Assembly (NCBI GenBank): GCA_002914845.1
Contig: JXTC01000294.1
Location: forward strand, 135,098-199,097
DNA length: 64,000 bases
From: Trema orientale
Lineage: Eukaryota; Streptophyta; Magnoliopsida; Rosales; Cannabaceae
Direction: 5' to 3'
Shown: piece by piece, positions 11,226-24,500 of the stretch
Layout: every line of letters begins with the position of its first letter
Numbering within the stretch: the stretch's first letter is position 1
Program-made: the position numbers and the translations under genes
Notes under the pieces: generated by a model
What the model was told of the DNA's origin: nothing
Seen by the model: the letters and a program-made list of their open reading frames with translations, nothing else
Database searches by the model: none

Positions 11226-14200
11226 TTATGTTTTAAAATAATTCTGAAGACTGCTTATAAACACACATTGGGAAGGAAAGGAAGCCTCACTCCTTTGTAA
11301 GTGTTTGATATGGATTTGATATCTGTTATAATTTTTTTTATTTGCATTCATATCCTAGTAATGAATATTATTGGCTATAATTGGAGCAATGGATTCTGGG
11401 TGTCAAGATATTAGTATGGTGACTACTCGGGGTCAAGATAATATCGACAGGGGTGCATCTTCTTCACAGAGTGTTAATCCGGTTGAACAGTTAGCTTTCT
11501 TGATACAGAATATATTAGAGCAGCGTATGAGATAAGAAAATCAACCTGACCCTCCACCACCGCCACCTCAACAAAGGCAGGATGCGAGTGAAAGCACTGG
11601 GGAAAGATTTAGGAAACTCCAGCCTCTGACTTTTGATGGTGGGGTTAATCCAATACAAGCTGAGTAGTGGATTAGGACCACTGAGCGTATGCTGGCTTAT
11701 GCCAAGGTCCCTGAGGCAGATAAAGTTGCTTGTGCTAGTTTTATGCTGAGACATCACGCTGAATATTGGTGAGACACTATGAGTACTATTCATGATATCA
11801 CTACTATGACCTGGGAGAGATTTAGAGAGTTATTTTATGGAAAATACTTTACCGATACCATGAGAGCTAGCAGGAGGGTTGAGTTTGCCAATCTGAGGTA
11901 GGAAGAGATGTCTGTTGCAGAATACATCCGTAAGTTTGATGAGTTATCACGATATGCACCTCACATGGTTGCCACTAATAAGCTTAAGGTAGATCAATTT
12001 ATGCAAGGTCTGAGGAAGACTATCGTTAGGGATTTAAAATCTGGTGGAATTCGAGGAGTACCATTTGCTCAGGTTGCAGACAAGGCATTAGATGCTGAGT
12101 AAGCAGAAAAAGATGTTTTGGATAAGGAAAAGATTAGGAGAGAGAGACAGGCTCGGGATATGCAAAGGGGTTTCAGACCCAATTTTCAGGGAAATAGAGG
12201 AGGACAGATTCAATTTCAACATCCTCAGGGAATGAAAAGGAAGGGAGCTCCAACTCAACATACCCGACCTGATCAGGGTAAGCGTCCTAGGACTGATCAG
12301 CAGACTACCACTACTTCTATACCACCTTGCCCATCATGTGGGAATAATCATTCTGGAGAGTATCGTAAGGGTGCAGGGTTATGCTACAAATATGGTAAAA
12401 GTGGTCATTTTATTAAGAATTTCCCTGAAATGAAAAATGATCAGAAAAAACCAGGTGGGAGACTGTATGCTATGGCTGAGACAGTTATTGGAGATGAGAA
12501 TGAGGCAGACCCATCCGTTATCACAGGTGAGATATTTATTTATGGCATCATAACTCACGCATTAATAGATTCAGGATCCACGCATTCACATGCATCATTA
12601 ACATTTGTGAGGAGATTGGGTTATCCTATATATCAGATGAGTACTACATTTGGTGCCACACTTCCTTCTGGAGAGGTTATGTATTCAAACAAAATTTTGA
12701 GAGCTTATCCTGTTATAGTGAATGATAGAGAATTATTTGCAGACCTGATTGTGCTTGATATGAATGATTATGAGATTATTTTGGGTATGGATTAGCTGTC
12801 AAAGTATTTTGCTAAAATTGACTACAAGAAAAAAATGGTGATATTTCATCCTCTTAATGCTGACCAGTTTATACTTGTGGGTACTCAGAGTAAAATAAAG
12901 TTTCCTTTGATATCAGCTATGAAAGCTCAGAAATTGTAAGAAAAAAGGTTGTATAGGATATTTGGCAAGTATTGTTGATATATCGGTTGAGCAGAAACTG
13001 AAACCAGAAGATGTGTTAGTTGTGCAAGATTTTCTGGATGTGTTTCAAGAGGATTTGCTAGGTTTGCCACCTATACGAGAAATTGACTTTGCTATTGATT
13101 TGGTACCGGGTACTGCACCTATTTATAAGATACCTTATAGGATGGCGCCAGCAGAGTTGAAGGAATTAAAGATACAATTACAGGAATTGCTAGACAAAGG
13201 ATTTATATGTCCTAGCTCTTCACCATGGGGTGCACCAGTCTTATTTGTGAAAAAGAAAGACGGAACTTCGCGATTATGCATTAACTACAGAGAACTTAAC
13301 AAAGTGAGTATTAAAAACAAGTATCCCCTACCTCGCATCGATGATTTATTTGATCAACTTCAGGGTGCCTCTGTATTTTCAAAGATTGATTTGAGGTCCG
13401 GTTACTATCAGTTGAGAGTCAGAGAGGAAGACATTCCGAAGACTGCCTTTAGAACTCAGTATAGTCATTATGAGTTTTCGGTGATGCCATTTGGTCTGAC
13501 CAATGCTCCGGTAGCGTTTATAGACCTGATGAATAGGATATTTGAGGAATTCCTCGATAAGTTTGTTATTGTGTTCATCAATGACATTTTAGTATACTCC
13601 CGATCTAGAGAGGACCATAGAGAACATTTGAGAATCATTCTTCAGATATTGAAAGAGAAGGAGCTATATGCTAAATTCAAGAAATGCGAGTTCTGGTTAG
13701 AAAAAGTGTCGTTCCTTGATCACGTTGTTTCTCAAGATGGGATTTCTGTTGACTCTACCAAGGTTGAGATAGTTAATAATTGGTCTAGACCTACCAACGT
13801 TACAGAGGTCAGAAGTTTTCTGGGTTTGGCCGGTTATTACAGAAGGTTCGTTGAGGGATTCTCTAAGATTGCTATGCCACTAACACAGTTGACCAGAAAG
13901 AGTAACAAGTTTATATGGACTAATAAGTGTGAGAAGAGTTTTCAAGAATTGAAGCAGAGATTAATTTCAGCACCAGTCCTGACTATACCTTTGGGTACAG
14001 AGGGGTTCGTTATTTATAGTGATGCTTCGAAACAAGGCCTGGGATGCGTCCTCATGCAAAATGGGAAGGTTATTGCTTATGCTTCAAGACAGCTAAAGGA
14101 TTATGAGCGCAATTATCCTACTTATGATATAGAACTGGCAGCAGTAGTATTTGCATTGAAGATTTGGCGACATTATTTGTATGGTGTTCATTGTGAAATT

Positions 14201-14866
14201 TTTACTGATCACAAAAGTTTAAAGTATTTGTTTACTCAAAAGGAACTGAACATGAGACAAAGACGTTGGCTAGAATTAGTGAAAGACTATGATTGCGACA
14301 TTAGTTATCATCCAGAAAAAGCCAATGTTGTGGCAGATGCACTCAGTAAGAAATCATCTGGAAATCTGACAGCTTTACACGAGTTAGAGAAACCCTTGCA
14401 GGAAGATTTATGCAGATCCAGAATGTCGACCTTTACATTTTTCTATTGGTGACAAAGTATTTCTTAAGGTTGCCCCTATGAAAGGTGTTATGAGATTTGG
14501 AAAGAAAGGGAAGTTAAGTCCTAGATTCATAGGTCCGTATGAGATCCTTGAGAAAGTAGGAAATGTCACTTATAGGCTTGCAGTGCCCCCAGAGTTATCA
14601 AGTGTGTATAACGTCTTCCATGTTTCAATGTTAAGGAAGTATGTATCAGATCCATCCCATATTCTTAGCTAGGAGCCACTTCAGTTAGATCCAAAATTAA
14701 GCTATGAGGAACGTCCTGTTCAGATTCTAGATAGAAAGGAGAAAGAATTGAGAAACAAGAAAATTCTTCTAGTAAAAGTCCTATGGCAAAGCCATTCTGT
14801 GGAAGAAGCGACATGGGAACGAGAAGATGAAATGAGAAGGCAACATCAAGAATTATTTGGTAAGCA

Positions 14867-17568
14867 AAATTTTCACGCACTTCGGAGCCAAATTCACTAT
14901 GTGTTTAACACGTCAAATAGATTTAATTTAATGTCTAGGACTTATTTATATCATTTTATTTTTCGGCTCCAGGTAAGCACGAGGTGGCATTCAGGACACT
15001 AATTCGTATTTAGTTGCACTAAGCTAGCTTAGGTTAAGCTTAATCGCATAATGTTATTTTTGTGAATTCTAATTATTAAGTGCTAATACTATGCTTGAAT
15101 TATTAATTAGAGTCTAATTGACTTATTTTTATGATTAATGATTGGTTATGGGGCTAGGTTCCACCAAATTACAATAAGATTGGCCATATAGGATCATAAG
15201 TCAAAGTATGACTAGATTTCACTTCCTAAGCTAGGACTCACCAACTTTGGCTACACTTAGGTGTATAGGAGTAACCAGCAATGTGGTGACTATGTTAAGG
15301 ATGTTTTAGAGCTAGACACATGTAAAGCAATGAGCAAAATACTCAAAATACCCCTTAGAATTTAAGTTATGCCATTTCTTAGCCATTAAGTATCACTTTT
15401 TGACCAAATCTGGTCATTTGCTTCCCCTTTCTCTCCAACCACGACCTGAGCCTCTCCAACACCTTCCTACACTTCTCTCAACTCCTCTTAGCCATATCCA
15501 AGAGTTTCCAAGTGGTATAACTCAAATTGGAACTCTAAAAAACAAGATAGACCAAAACTAGTCAAGGTAGCTCTACTAAGTTCTTCTTTCCAGGTCTTGT
15601 CCTTTGATTTCAATTCTCTACTTGTTCCCACTTAAATAATGGTTTCTTCAGGTCCTCTTAAGTTCAAAAATCTATTTCTAACCCTTGGAAATCAGTTTGG
15701 TGGAGATAGAAGGCAAGAAGTCTAGCAAAGGCTCAAACTAGTCAAGGTAAGGTTTAAGTAGGATTTTGAATTTGTAGTGAATTTCTTTTATTTCAGCTCT
15801 TAAACCTAAGTTATTATTTAATAAAAAAATTGTCTTAGGAAGCCTTATATATTGCTGGAAACACGAAATTTAAGTGAAGGATTAAAGTTAGACCTAAAGC
15901 CCTAAAGTTTGTTAAGTGTTTTCATGTGTAGTAGATTAAGTTTTCTATGTTTGTAACCTGATTTCTTAAGCTTGGAGTGTATATTTATTGATCCTATTAT
16001 TTATTACACTCATTTGGTGGCTGCTTGTGATGACACACAAATGTAAAAGTGGTTTTAAACTTATTTAAACCGAAAAAGAGTTCAAGTGCACTTAGATTGT
16101 TCTAAGTGATCCTCTTTGATATGTATATGTGGGAATTGGATTGTTAATTGTCATTGCAGGTTTAAAACCATGATTTTAATCATGTGAAAATATCTTAAAA
16201 ATAGGGGAGGTGCTGTCCAAATGTTTTTAAAATGAAATGGCACCATTTAGGAGCAAATGGACTAGTTTTTATAAAATTATGTGCCATTTTGAATCATTTT
16301 GTGCTAATGAACTAGCATTCATATTTTAATACTTTTGAACATTTTTTCAATGCTAGTTATTGATTGTCAAGTGCCTTAAGTGATTTATATGCTTCCGAGT
16401 CATTTTAAGATCAAGTTTCTTAATTTGGTGAAAGTTGTCATTTCGGTCTTGTTCAAGTATTTTAATGCATCCTTTTTGTAAAATGTGCATCTTGAATAAT
16501 AGTAATTTATAACAGGTGATTAGCATACCAATCTCTAGAGGATATTGACTCTTTCCACTATCGATTCCTATTCAGGACACGAGGTAAGTAAAGTACTCAA
16601 TTGCAACACAAGAATTATATGTTATGTGAGTATATATTATGTTTCTACTCTTTACATTTATTCTGGCTATGAGCATGACCATTGGCATTTCGATTTAAGC
16701 ATACATGCTTGGTATCTCTAGTGTGGAATTATCATGTAACTTTCAAAAAGTTTTTTGCCACTATTACGGGGAAGCGGGATATAAATTTACAGTTCAGGGT
16801 GGCAGCCCAAGGAGAGGGGCAAGCTTGACGGAATTTGTCAAAAGATTTGCCACAATATTCCTCCTCCAAATTATATAATAGATTACACTACAGTCTTGGG
16901 CCGCCTTATCTCCTGAGCTCGACGAGGTAACGATGGACTAAGGTTAGTAACGAGCCCCACTGTGGTAAGAGCCAGCGGGAGGAGAGCCCATAGGATATTA
17001 TTAATTCAGGAAGCCCTACAAGCACATTGCTGAACCGGACAGTGGGCATAAGATAGGGAAGGGTCTAAAGAAAAATATTTATATCGAAACATTTAATCAT
17101 GCATGGTCATACATTTAATTCAAAGAAACATATCATCCATTACTTTACTTACTGAGCTGTAGCTCATTGTAGTCTTGTGTTGTAGATAATGATTAAAATG
17201 ATAGTCCGAGCTTGTAAGCTAGAGTAGAGGCCCAACCTTGGTGTTGTACACATGGATATTTTGACCATATGGGGGCTTAATTTGTGTATTTTGGGATGTT
17301 TTGCAGTCTCTCAATGAAGTTATTTTTAGTGCGTCTCTTTTGGTACCTATTTACTACCTTTCGTTTTGTAATATATGTATATATTGATCCACACTATGTT
17401 TATAAGTAAGGTCAGCTATCCATAAAGTTTTAAAGAAAATAAAAAGTTCAAATTAGCCCGTATTTTTGGAATAACGAATACAGGATTATTTTCCAAAAGT
17501 AACGCCTTGTAAATAAAATATTAATAAATTCTCACTAGTAGTATGTGGATAAAAGGAAGGGTATTACA
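14867..17568 (+). mobile_element. TK-A LTR remnant, right part
   Basis: Picks up inside the TK-A LTR at the 'CACTTCGGAGCC' point and runs to a proper LTR end (GGTATTACA, 17,568). It includes the GC-rich block near 16,790-17,060 and the palindrome at 17,153-17,166. The join on its left to TK-B sequence lies in a short stretch (GCAAA/TTTC) that both families share. On the right it sits in Athila pol sequence, so it is probably what remains of a TK-A insertion into ATH-2. Confidence 0.75.
17153..17166. repeat. Conserved 14-nt palindrome of TK-A LTRs
   Basis: TGAGCTGTAGCTCA: six bases pair on each side of a central GT. Identical copies are at 6,430-6,443, 27,966-27,979 and 38,423-38,436; the copy near 52,130 has decayed. 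It lies 380-420 bases before the LTR end in each case, within a shared TTACTTACTGAGC context. Confidence 0.65.
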
Positions 17569-19143
17569 ATTTAACTCCCGTTTGAAGCTATTTCCTGGTA
17601 AATTGAAGTCCAGGTGGTTAGGTCAGTTCAAAGTTTCTATGGTTTACCTATATGGTGCTGTTGACTTGCTAGAAGAAAATGCAGGGCGACAATTCAACGT
17701 CAATTGCCAAAGATTGAAGCACTATTGGGGAGCTGAATTTGACAGAGGGAAGACCTCAATTACCCTGCAAGAGCCATGAATGAGCAAGAAGTCAGGCTGT
17801 CGACTCTAAAATAAGTTCTGAGTGGGAGATAACCCACTACATATCTCTCACTTTCATCTCTTTTAATCATTTGCTTCTTTTACTTCCTGTTATAGAATTT
17901 TTTGTGTTTAGTGTTGAATCTTAAAAATTAAAAAAAAAAGAAGAGAAGAGATGTGAAATCTCGATTCTTAATTTATGGTTAATTCTTGTGCAGGGAAACA
18001 TGCCTAAAAGTGGAGACAAATGGGAAAGAAGGAGTTCAGGAAGATTTTCTGGCATTTCAGTGCAGAGAGATAGATTCTCAGGAAATGCCAAATTGCTGCA
18101 GCAATGAAATTGGTGTTAAACAATTGCTGCAGCAACAAGCCCAGTTCCAGTATTCAAAAAAACAAAAAACCGTGGGCCACATTTGTGGGCAGCAGTTTTG
18201 CAACGAGGGGAATGGGGTCTTCACGAAGCAACTATCAGCCCACGATTCCCACTTAAATATAAAAAGAAAGGGATGTGAGTCTATTATTCCCTTTTTAAAT
18301 CAAACCCTAATCCCACAAAATCTCCAAAAAGTGACAAACACACTTTCCCATTTCTTCTTGACGGCGCTGCAACTGCATTCCGGTAGGAATCTTTTTTCTT
18401 TTTTTTTATACTCAAGTTTGGGGGAGATAACTCGGCTGATTGTGAAGGCAATGGGGATCAAGAGAGTTGCTCGCAGGGCTTCGAAAGTGGCAAAATTTGA
18501 TTCGGAGGAGGCTGAGACCCGGTTTGAAGAGCACATCCAAAATCGGCCCCTAGGTACTGAGAAAGGTTTCGTGCTAGACAATACCGAATCAATGGGGCAG
18601 TCGTCGTTCATTGCAGACGTCATCATCCAACACCACTGGCAACTGTTCTGCGCTCATCCAGAGGACCCGATTTTGCTTCTTGTTCGCAAATTTTAAGCCA
18701 ACCTGACTGATCCAGAGGAGGACACCGTGTACGTCAGAGGAGTTCAAGTTCCGTGGAGCGAAGAAGCCATCAACACTATATTTAGCTTAGGGAATCCTGT
18801 GGATAAGCATTCTGAGTTTGTAGACGAAGTTACAGAACCTGAGTTGCTCACAGTGCTCGAGACTCTTGCTGTAGCAGGAGACTAGTGGAATGTCTTTGGA
18901 GCTCGCTGAACTCGCCTGCAAAAGTCTGGTACCATTTTCTGAAATCCCGCTTGCTGCCCACCACACATAGCAAAATAGTTTCCAAGGAGCGTGTGTTGCT
19001 ATTGTACTCCATCATGCTGGTAAATTTATCAATGTGGGTCAGATGATTCATAGGAAAATTTGTGCCAGTGCTACGAGGAAGTCAGGGGCTCTGTTTTTCC
19101 CGTCCCTAATTACCAGGATGTATCGAAATTGCCGAGCTCCTTA
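17569..19143 (+). mobile_element. ATH-2, left piece: end of pol and start of 3' reading region
   Basis: 17,569-17,779 matches the last part of pol in ATH-1 (35,965-36,156). The hairpin 17,821-17,838 and a spacer follow. A region parallel to the ATH-1 3' reading region begins at 18,451 (MGIKRVARRAS...). The piece ends with CCTTA (19,139-19,143), the left target repeat of the TK-A element; the same Athila sequence resumes at 52,548. The 5' part of this copy is not in the window. It is broken and clearly older than the elements inside it. Confidence 0.8.
17821..17838 (+). other. Athila pol-to-3'ORF hairpin (ATH-2)
   Basis: AGTGGG and CCCACT pair around the loop AGATAA, 42 bases after the pol-like reading stretch. 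The ATH-1 equivalent at 38,903-38,920 has the same stem and the loop AGGCAA. Confidence 0.65.
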
Positions 19144-19887
19144 TGTGATATCCAGCTCCTCACATAATTAAGAAAGCCAATAATAAATATGCTCTAATTG
19201 CATATTAGGTATCTAGAAGTCATTAATACCAGTGTCATAAAAACATGCTCATTCATTACGTTATGTGCATTCACATACATGTTATTATACTAATGATTGC
19301 TGAAGTGTTCCGATGCAGTGTAAAGGTTCAATACTCTCAGAAAGAGAGAGCTCGGTGTGCTAAAAGAACAAAGGATATAATTATGAAAGTAATACTATGT
19401 GCACATGCATTAAGATCGTACTTGTTGATAACTTGGTCAAGTAGTAGTTTTTCGGTTAAATGTAATTTTTACGCACTTCAGAGCCGAATTCACTATGTGT
19501 TTAGCACGTCAAATAGGCTTAATTTAATGTCTAGGACTGTGATATCTTGAATTTCCATCATAGAGATTTTCGGTGCACCTTTGAGTGTTATCAATATTTA
19601 TTTTCGCTTTGAGTATTGTATGTAAGTATTGTTAAGCTTGGCCCAATGACTTATTAATAGTTCTTTCTAATTGTTGTTTTCAAGAATTCTTAGCATTGAA
19701 ATCAATTTAGTGTCTTTTTTTTTTTTATGACTTGTTATCTTTTGCTACCTATAAGTGTGTGGATATAAGATTAACTAAACAAATACGTGATCAATTTGAT
19801 ATAGTGCCTTCATTTCATAATATTTGCTTTTGTTTAAATTGGTTGTTGTTGTATATGTGTGAGACCTTTTGCTCATATAATTACGTT

Positions 19888-19925
19888 NNNNNNNNNNNNN
19901 NNNNNNNNNNNNNNNNNNNNNNNNN
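19888..19925. other. Assembly gap (N run)
   Basis: 38 Ns inside the 5' LTR of TK-B copy 2. A single N also stands at 26,588 in the matching part of the 3' LTR, and another at 27,403 in the TK-A LTR. At 27,403 about 200 bases present in the sister copy (from 51,378) are absent, so the single Ns look like collapsed gaps. Confidence 0.9.
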
Positions 19926-20865
19926 GTATATCTAAATAGTGATTAAAAAAAAAAGGGGGTACTTATTAGAATTCTTTATATATGCTGTTAACGATAATAA
20001 TACATAGGACTATGCATATATACACACACAATGATGCTTATTTGATTCTTCTTTTTTTTACGAAAGCCTTTACTTATTGTTAGAGTTTATTAACTTGACT
20101 ATAATATCATGGTTTTACGTGAATACTTATCAAGAATGATTGATCATATAAACTTTAGAATTCAATATATTATTGTATTAGACTGGTATTATTTAAATAG
20201 ATAAAATAAGTAGGTACACGTTAAAATTTTCTTAATTTCTGATTGTTATATTGTGTCAAATAAGGTCTGCATTTATTAATTACAATATCTGCTATTTCAT
20301 TGGATATTATGCTTGGGTGGATTTTTACTAATTCTTTTGTGATTACTATTTATATGATGATTATATAAAACTCTTGGTCGGATATGTTCTTTGTAGATTG
20401 ATTTTTTCTCTGTGGTTTTAAATTGGCATATTTGATTATATTACAGGATTAGTCGCTTAGTATTTTATATTCTCTTGCTTAGAATCATATTAGGAATTAG
20501 CTATTTTCTTTTAAAGCAAAGTTTAAAACACAAAAATTGTTTTTAGCATCACATACATAATGAAATCATTTGAAAATAATAGGGCGCGTCAACTGTTCTA
20601 AGAGTAAAGAGTATTTCACAGAAAAATACGTAAAAGCTCGGACTCGAGGTAGGTAACGTTACACCTGCAATGTAAGAAATTCTCTGTTATTGTGAATCTG
20701 TGGAATCTGTGAATGTGGAATTTTTGAATGTGGAATTTGTGCATATGTGTACATACATATCTGTCATTATGCTTTACATGAAAAATGAACACGTGGTGTA
20801 TTTATATTGCCTGACGAGTATTGGTGAATAGGGTGTGGCGGGCCAGCACCCAAATATGTGATATA

Positions 20866-20925
20866 GTTCCTTCGGGAACACTCTGGTCCTTTCGAGGACA
20901 CTATGGTTCCTTCGGGAACACTCTG
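20866..20925 (+). other. Array of three 20-nt tetraloop hairpins, second TK-B copy
   Basis: Units start at 20,866, 20,886 and 20,906 with stems GTTCC/GGAAC, GTCCT/AGGAC and GTTCC/GGAAC, all with TTCG loops. Same period and stems as 10,558-10,617; the third loop is TTCG here and GTCG there, so only a loop base of the array's hairpins differs. Confidence 0.7.
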
Positions 20926-21522
20926 ACAGCGGTATGGGGTGGACCTCTGCTGTACACAGAGGGAATTTTCTGGGGCTCGAGACCTCTATATAGCTCATGA
21001 TATGTTATACGTTCTCTGAGTGGCTCAGTATGCAATTCACGGTCTTGTCAGGCAATACAATATACACAGGGATCCCAATAATAAAATTATATGTTCTCTG
21101 TCATGTGCATTCTGCATCTGCATGCATTACTTACTTAATTTTATACTTATCCATATTCTTACATTGCAGAGGGTACAGCCGATGTTTGAGATTTAGAGGA
21201 GGAGCACCGACTTTCTGATCGCGGCTTGTGTATATGAGCATTTTGACGCTGTGGTTTCTTGAAAGATGATTTTGTATTTGTTTTGTGTGTGTATGTGTAT
21301 TATGTATATTTTATGAGAGACCCACTTTGCAAGAGTGTATATATGTATATCTTGGAGTATATATAATTTTGAGTGGAATTTCCCTTTTTCTCCCAGAAAG
21401 TTTAAAAAGTTTTAAATTTTCTCCTATTTTATTAGTTCTAAGTTGAGTAGCGTCTCCCGATCTCACTAAATATTAGTATAAATATCCTTACGTACGTATG
21501 TGGAATCGGAGAATGTTATAAT

Positions 21523-21534
21523 TGGTATCAGAGC
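21523..21534 (+). other. Primer binding site, TK-B copy 2
   Basis: TGGTATCAGAGC just after the LTR end (GTTATA here). Confidence 0.85.
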
Positions 21535-24500
21535 TTAGGTTTTAAAATGATTCTGAAGACCTCTTATATACACACGTCGAGAAGGAAAGGAAGCCTCAAT
21601 CCTCTGTAAGTATTTGATATACATGTTGATATCTGTTATAATTTTTTTAATTGCATTCATATTCTGGTGATGATCATTATTAGCTATAAATGGAGTTATG
21701 GATTCTGGGTGTAAGGATATCACTATGGTAACTACTTTGGGTCAAGATAATATCGACAGAGGTGCATCTTCTTTACAGGGTGGTAATCAAGTTGAACAGT
21801 TAGCTTCTTTGATTCAAAACATATTAGAGTAACGTATAAGACAAGAAAATCAACCTAACCTTCCACCACCGCCACCCCAATAGAGACAGGATACTAGTGA
21901 GAGTGCTGAGTAGAGATTTAGGAAACTTCAGCCTCCAACCTTTGATGGCGGGATTGATCCAATTCAGGTAGAGCAGTGGATTAGGACCACTGAGCATATG
22001 CTGGCTTACGCCAAGGTTTCCGATGCAGATAAAGTCCCATGGGCTAGTTTTATACTGAGACATCATGCTGAGTACTGGTGGACACCATGAGTACTCCATT
22101 AGGTACCACACTTCCTTCTGGAGAGGTTATGTATTCAGACAAAATTTTGAGAGCTTGTCCTATTGTAATGGAGGATAGAGAATTATTTGCAGACTTGATT
22201 GTGCTAGACATGAATGATTATGAGATTATTTTAGGTATGGATTGGCTGTCGAAGTATTTTGCTAAGATTGACTACAAAAAGAAGACGGTGACATTTCATC
22301 CTCCTAATTCTGACCAGTTTGTACTTATGGGTACTCAATATAAAACCAAGTTTCCTTTGATATCAGCTACGAAAGCTCAGAAATTGTTAGAAAAAGGTTG
22401 TACAGGATACTTGGCTAGTATTGTTGATATGTCTGTTGAGCAGAAGTCAAGACTAGAAGATGTGTTAATTGTGCAAGATTTCTTGGATGTGTTTCAAGAG
22501 GATTTGCCAGGTTTGTCACCTGTAAGAGAAATTGACTTTGCTATTGATTTAGTACCAGGTACTGCACCTATTTCTAAGACACCCTATAGGATGGCTCCAG
22601 TAGAATTGAAGGAGTTAAAGACACAATTACAGGAATTACTAGACAAAGGATTTGTATGTCCCAACTTTTCACCGTGGGGTGCACCAGTGTTGTTCGTGAA
22701 AAAGAAAGATGGCACTATGCAACTGTGTACTGACTACAGAGAACTTAACAAAGTGACTGTTAAGAACAAGTATCCCCTACCTCGCATCGATGATTTGTTT
22801 GATCAACTACAGGGGGCTTCTGTGTTTTCGAAGATTGATTTGAGTTCTGGTTACCACCAGTTAAGAGTCAGAGAAGAAGATATTCCAAAAACTGCTTTTA
22901 AAACTCGGTATGGTCATTATGAGTTTTCTAGTGATGCCGTTTGGTCTGACCAATGCTCCAGCAGTGTTTATGGATCTGATGAACAGGATATTTAAGGAAT
23001 TCCTAAATAAATTTGTTATTGTATTCATCGATGACATTTTAGTATACTCACGATCTAGAGAGGAGCATAAAGAGCATTTAAGAATCACCCTTCAGATATT
23101 GAAAGAGAAGGAGTTATATGCTAAATTTAAGAAATGCGAGTTCTAGTTAGAAAAAGTGTCATTCCTTGGTCATGTTGTTTCTCAGGATGGGATTTCTGTT
23201 GACCCGACCAAAGTTGAGGCAGTTAATAATTGGTCTAGACCTACCAATGTTACAGAGATCAGAAGTTTTCTGGGTTTGGCTAGTTATTACAGAAGGTTTG
23301 TTGAGGGATTCTCTAAGATAGCTATGCCACTTACACAGTTGACCAGGAAGAGTAACAAGTTCATATGAACTGATGAGTGTGAAAAGAGTTTTCAGGAATT
23401 GAAACAAAGATTAATTTCAGCACCAGTCCTGACCATATCTTTAGGTACTGAGCGATTTGTTATATACAGTGATGCTTCAAAACAAGGTCTGGGATGCATT
23501 CTCATGCAAAGTGGAAAAGTTATTGCTTATGCTTCAAGACAGCTGAAGGATTATGAACGCAACTATCCTACTCATGATTTAGAATTGGCAGCAATAGTGT
23601 TTGCATTAAAAATTTGGCGGCATTACCTATATGGAGTACATTGTGAAATTTTTACTGATCACAAAAGTTTAAAATATTTGTTCACTCAGAAAGAACTAAA
23701 TATGAGACAAAGACGTTAGCTAGAATTGGTAAAAGACTAGATTGCAACATCAGTTATCATCCAGGAAAAGCCAATGTTATGGCGGATGCACTCAGCAGAA
23801 AATCATCTGGTAATCTGATAGCTTTGCACGAGTTGGAGAAATCCTTGCAGGAAGATTTATGCAATCAGGCATTGAGTTAATTACTGGTAGATTATCTGTT
23901 ATGACTTTACAGTCTACCTTATTAGACAGGATCAAACAGCGTCAAAAAGAAAATCCAGAATTGATTGGACATAAAGAGTTAGTAGAGTAAAAAAAAAAAA
24001 ATAGATATCAGTATTTCTACTGAAGGAGTGATCAGATTTCAGGGTAGACTTTGTGTACCAGATGATAGAAATATCAAGGAAGAGATTCTAGCAGAAGCAC
24101 ACAATACTCTATATTCAGTCCATCCCGGTACTACTAAAATGTACAATGATTTGAAGATTCTTTACTGGTTGGCAGGAATGAAGAAAGATATTTTCAAGTT
24201 TGTGAAACGCTGTTTAACATGTCAACAAGTTAAGGCTGAGCACAAGAGACCAGCAAGAGAGCTACAACCACTTCCATTACCTGATTGGAAATTGGAAGAA
24301 ATCACTATGGATTTTATAGTTGGGTTACCAAAGACAGTATCTCGTCAAAATGCAGTTTGGGTTATGGTTTATAAACACACTAAGATAGAGACGCTAGATT
24401 TACTTCAAAATTCTGGGAGAGTGTACAACGAGCTTTGGGAACTAAATTAAAATTTAGTATTGCATTCCATCCTCAGACAGATGGTCAGGCTGAGAGGACT

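Larger units (their letters stand above)
8511..14866 (+). mobile_element. TK-B copy 1: broken Tekay-type Ty3/gypsy element
   Basis: Parts in order: 5' LTR 8,511-11,211; tRNA-iMet-type primer site 11,214-11,225; gag from 11,389; zinc knuckle of CCHC type near 12,382-12,424; aspartic protease with DSGS near 12,559-12,580; reverse transcriptase about 13,130-13,700; RNase H about 13,990-14,400; integrase C-terminal part and chromodomain-like tail about 14,440-14,860. The chromodomain-like tail (VEEATWERE), LTR length and primer site place it with the Tekay/Del chromoviruses. There is no 3' LTR: at about 14,866 the sequence passes into a TK-A LTR. A fossil, broken by roughly half a dozen changes. 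Confidence 0.85.

Noticed and set aside
11515-11793. Minus-strand open stretch opposite gag, also at 21,824-22,111
   Set aside because: Shadow of the gag region on the other strand in both TK-B copies.
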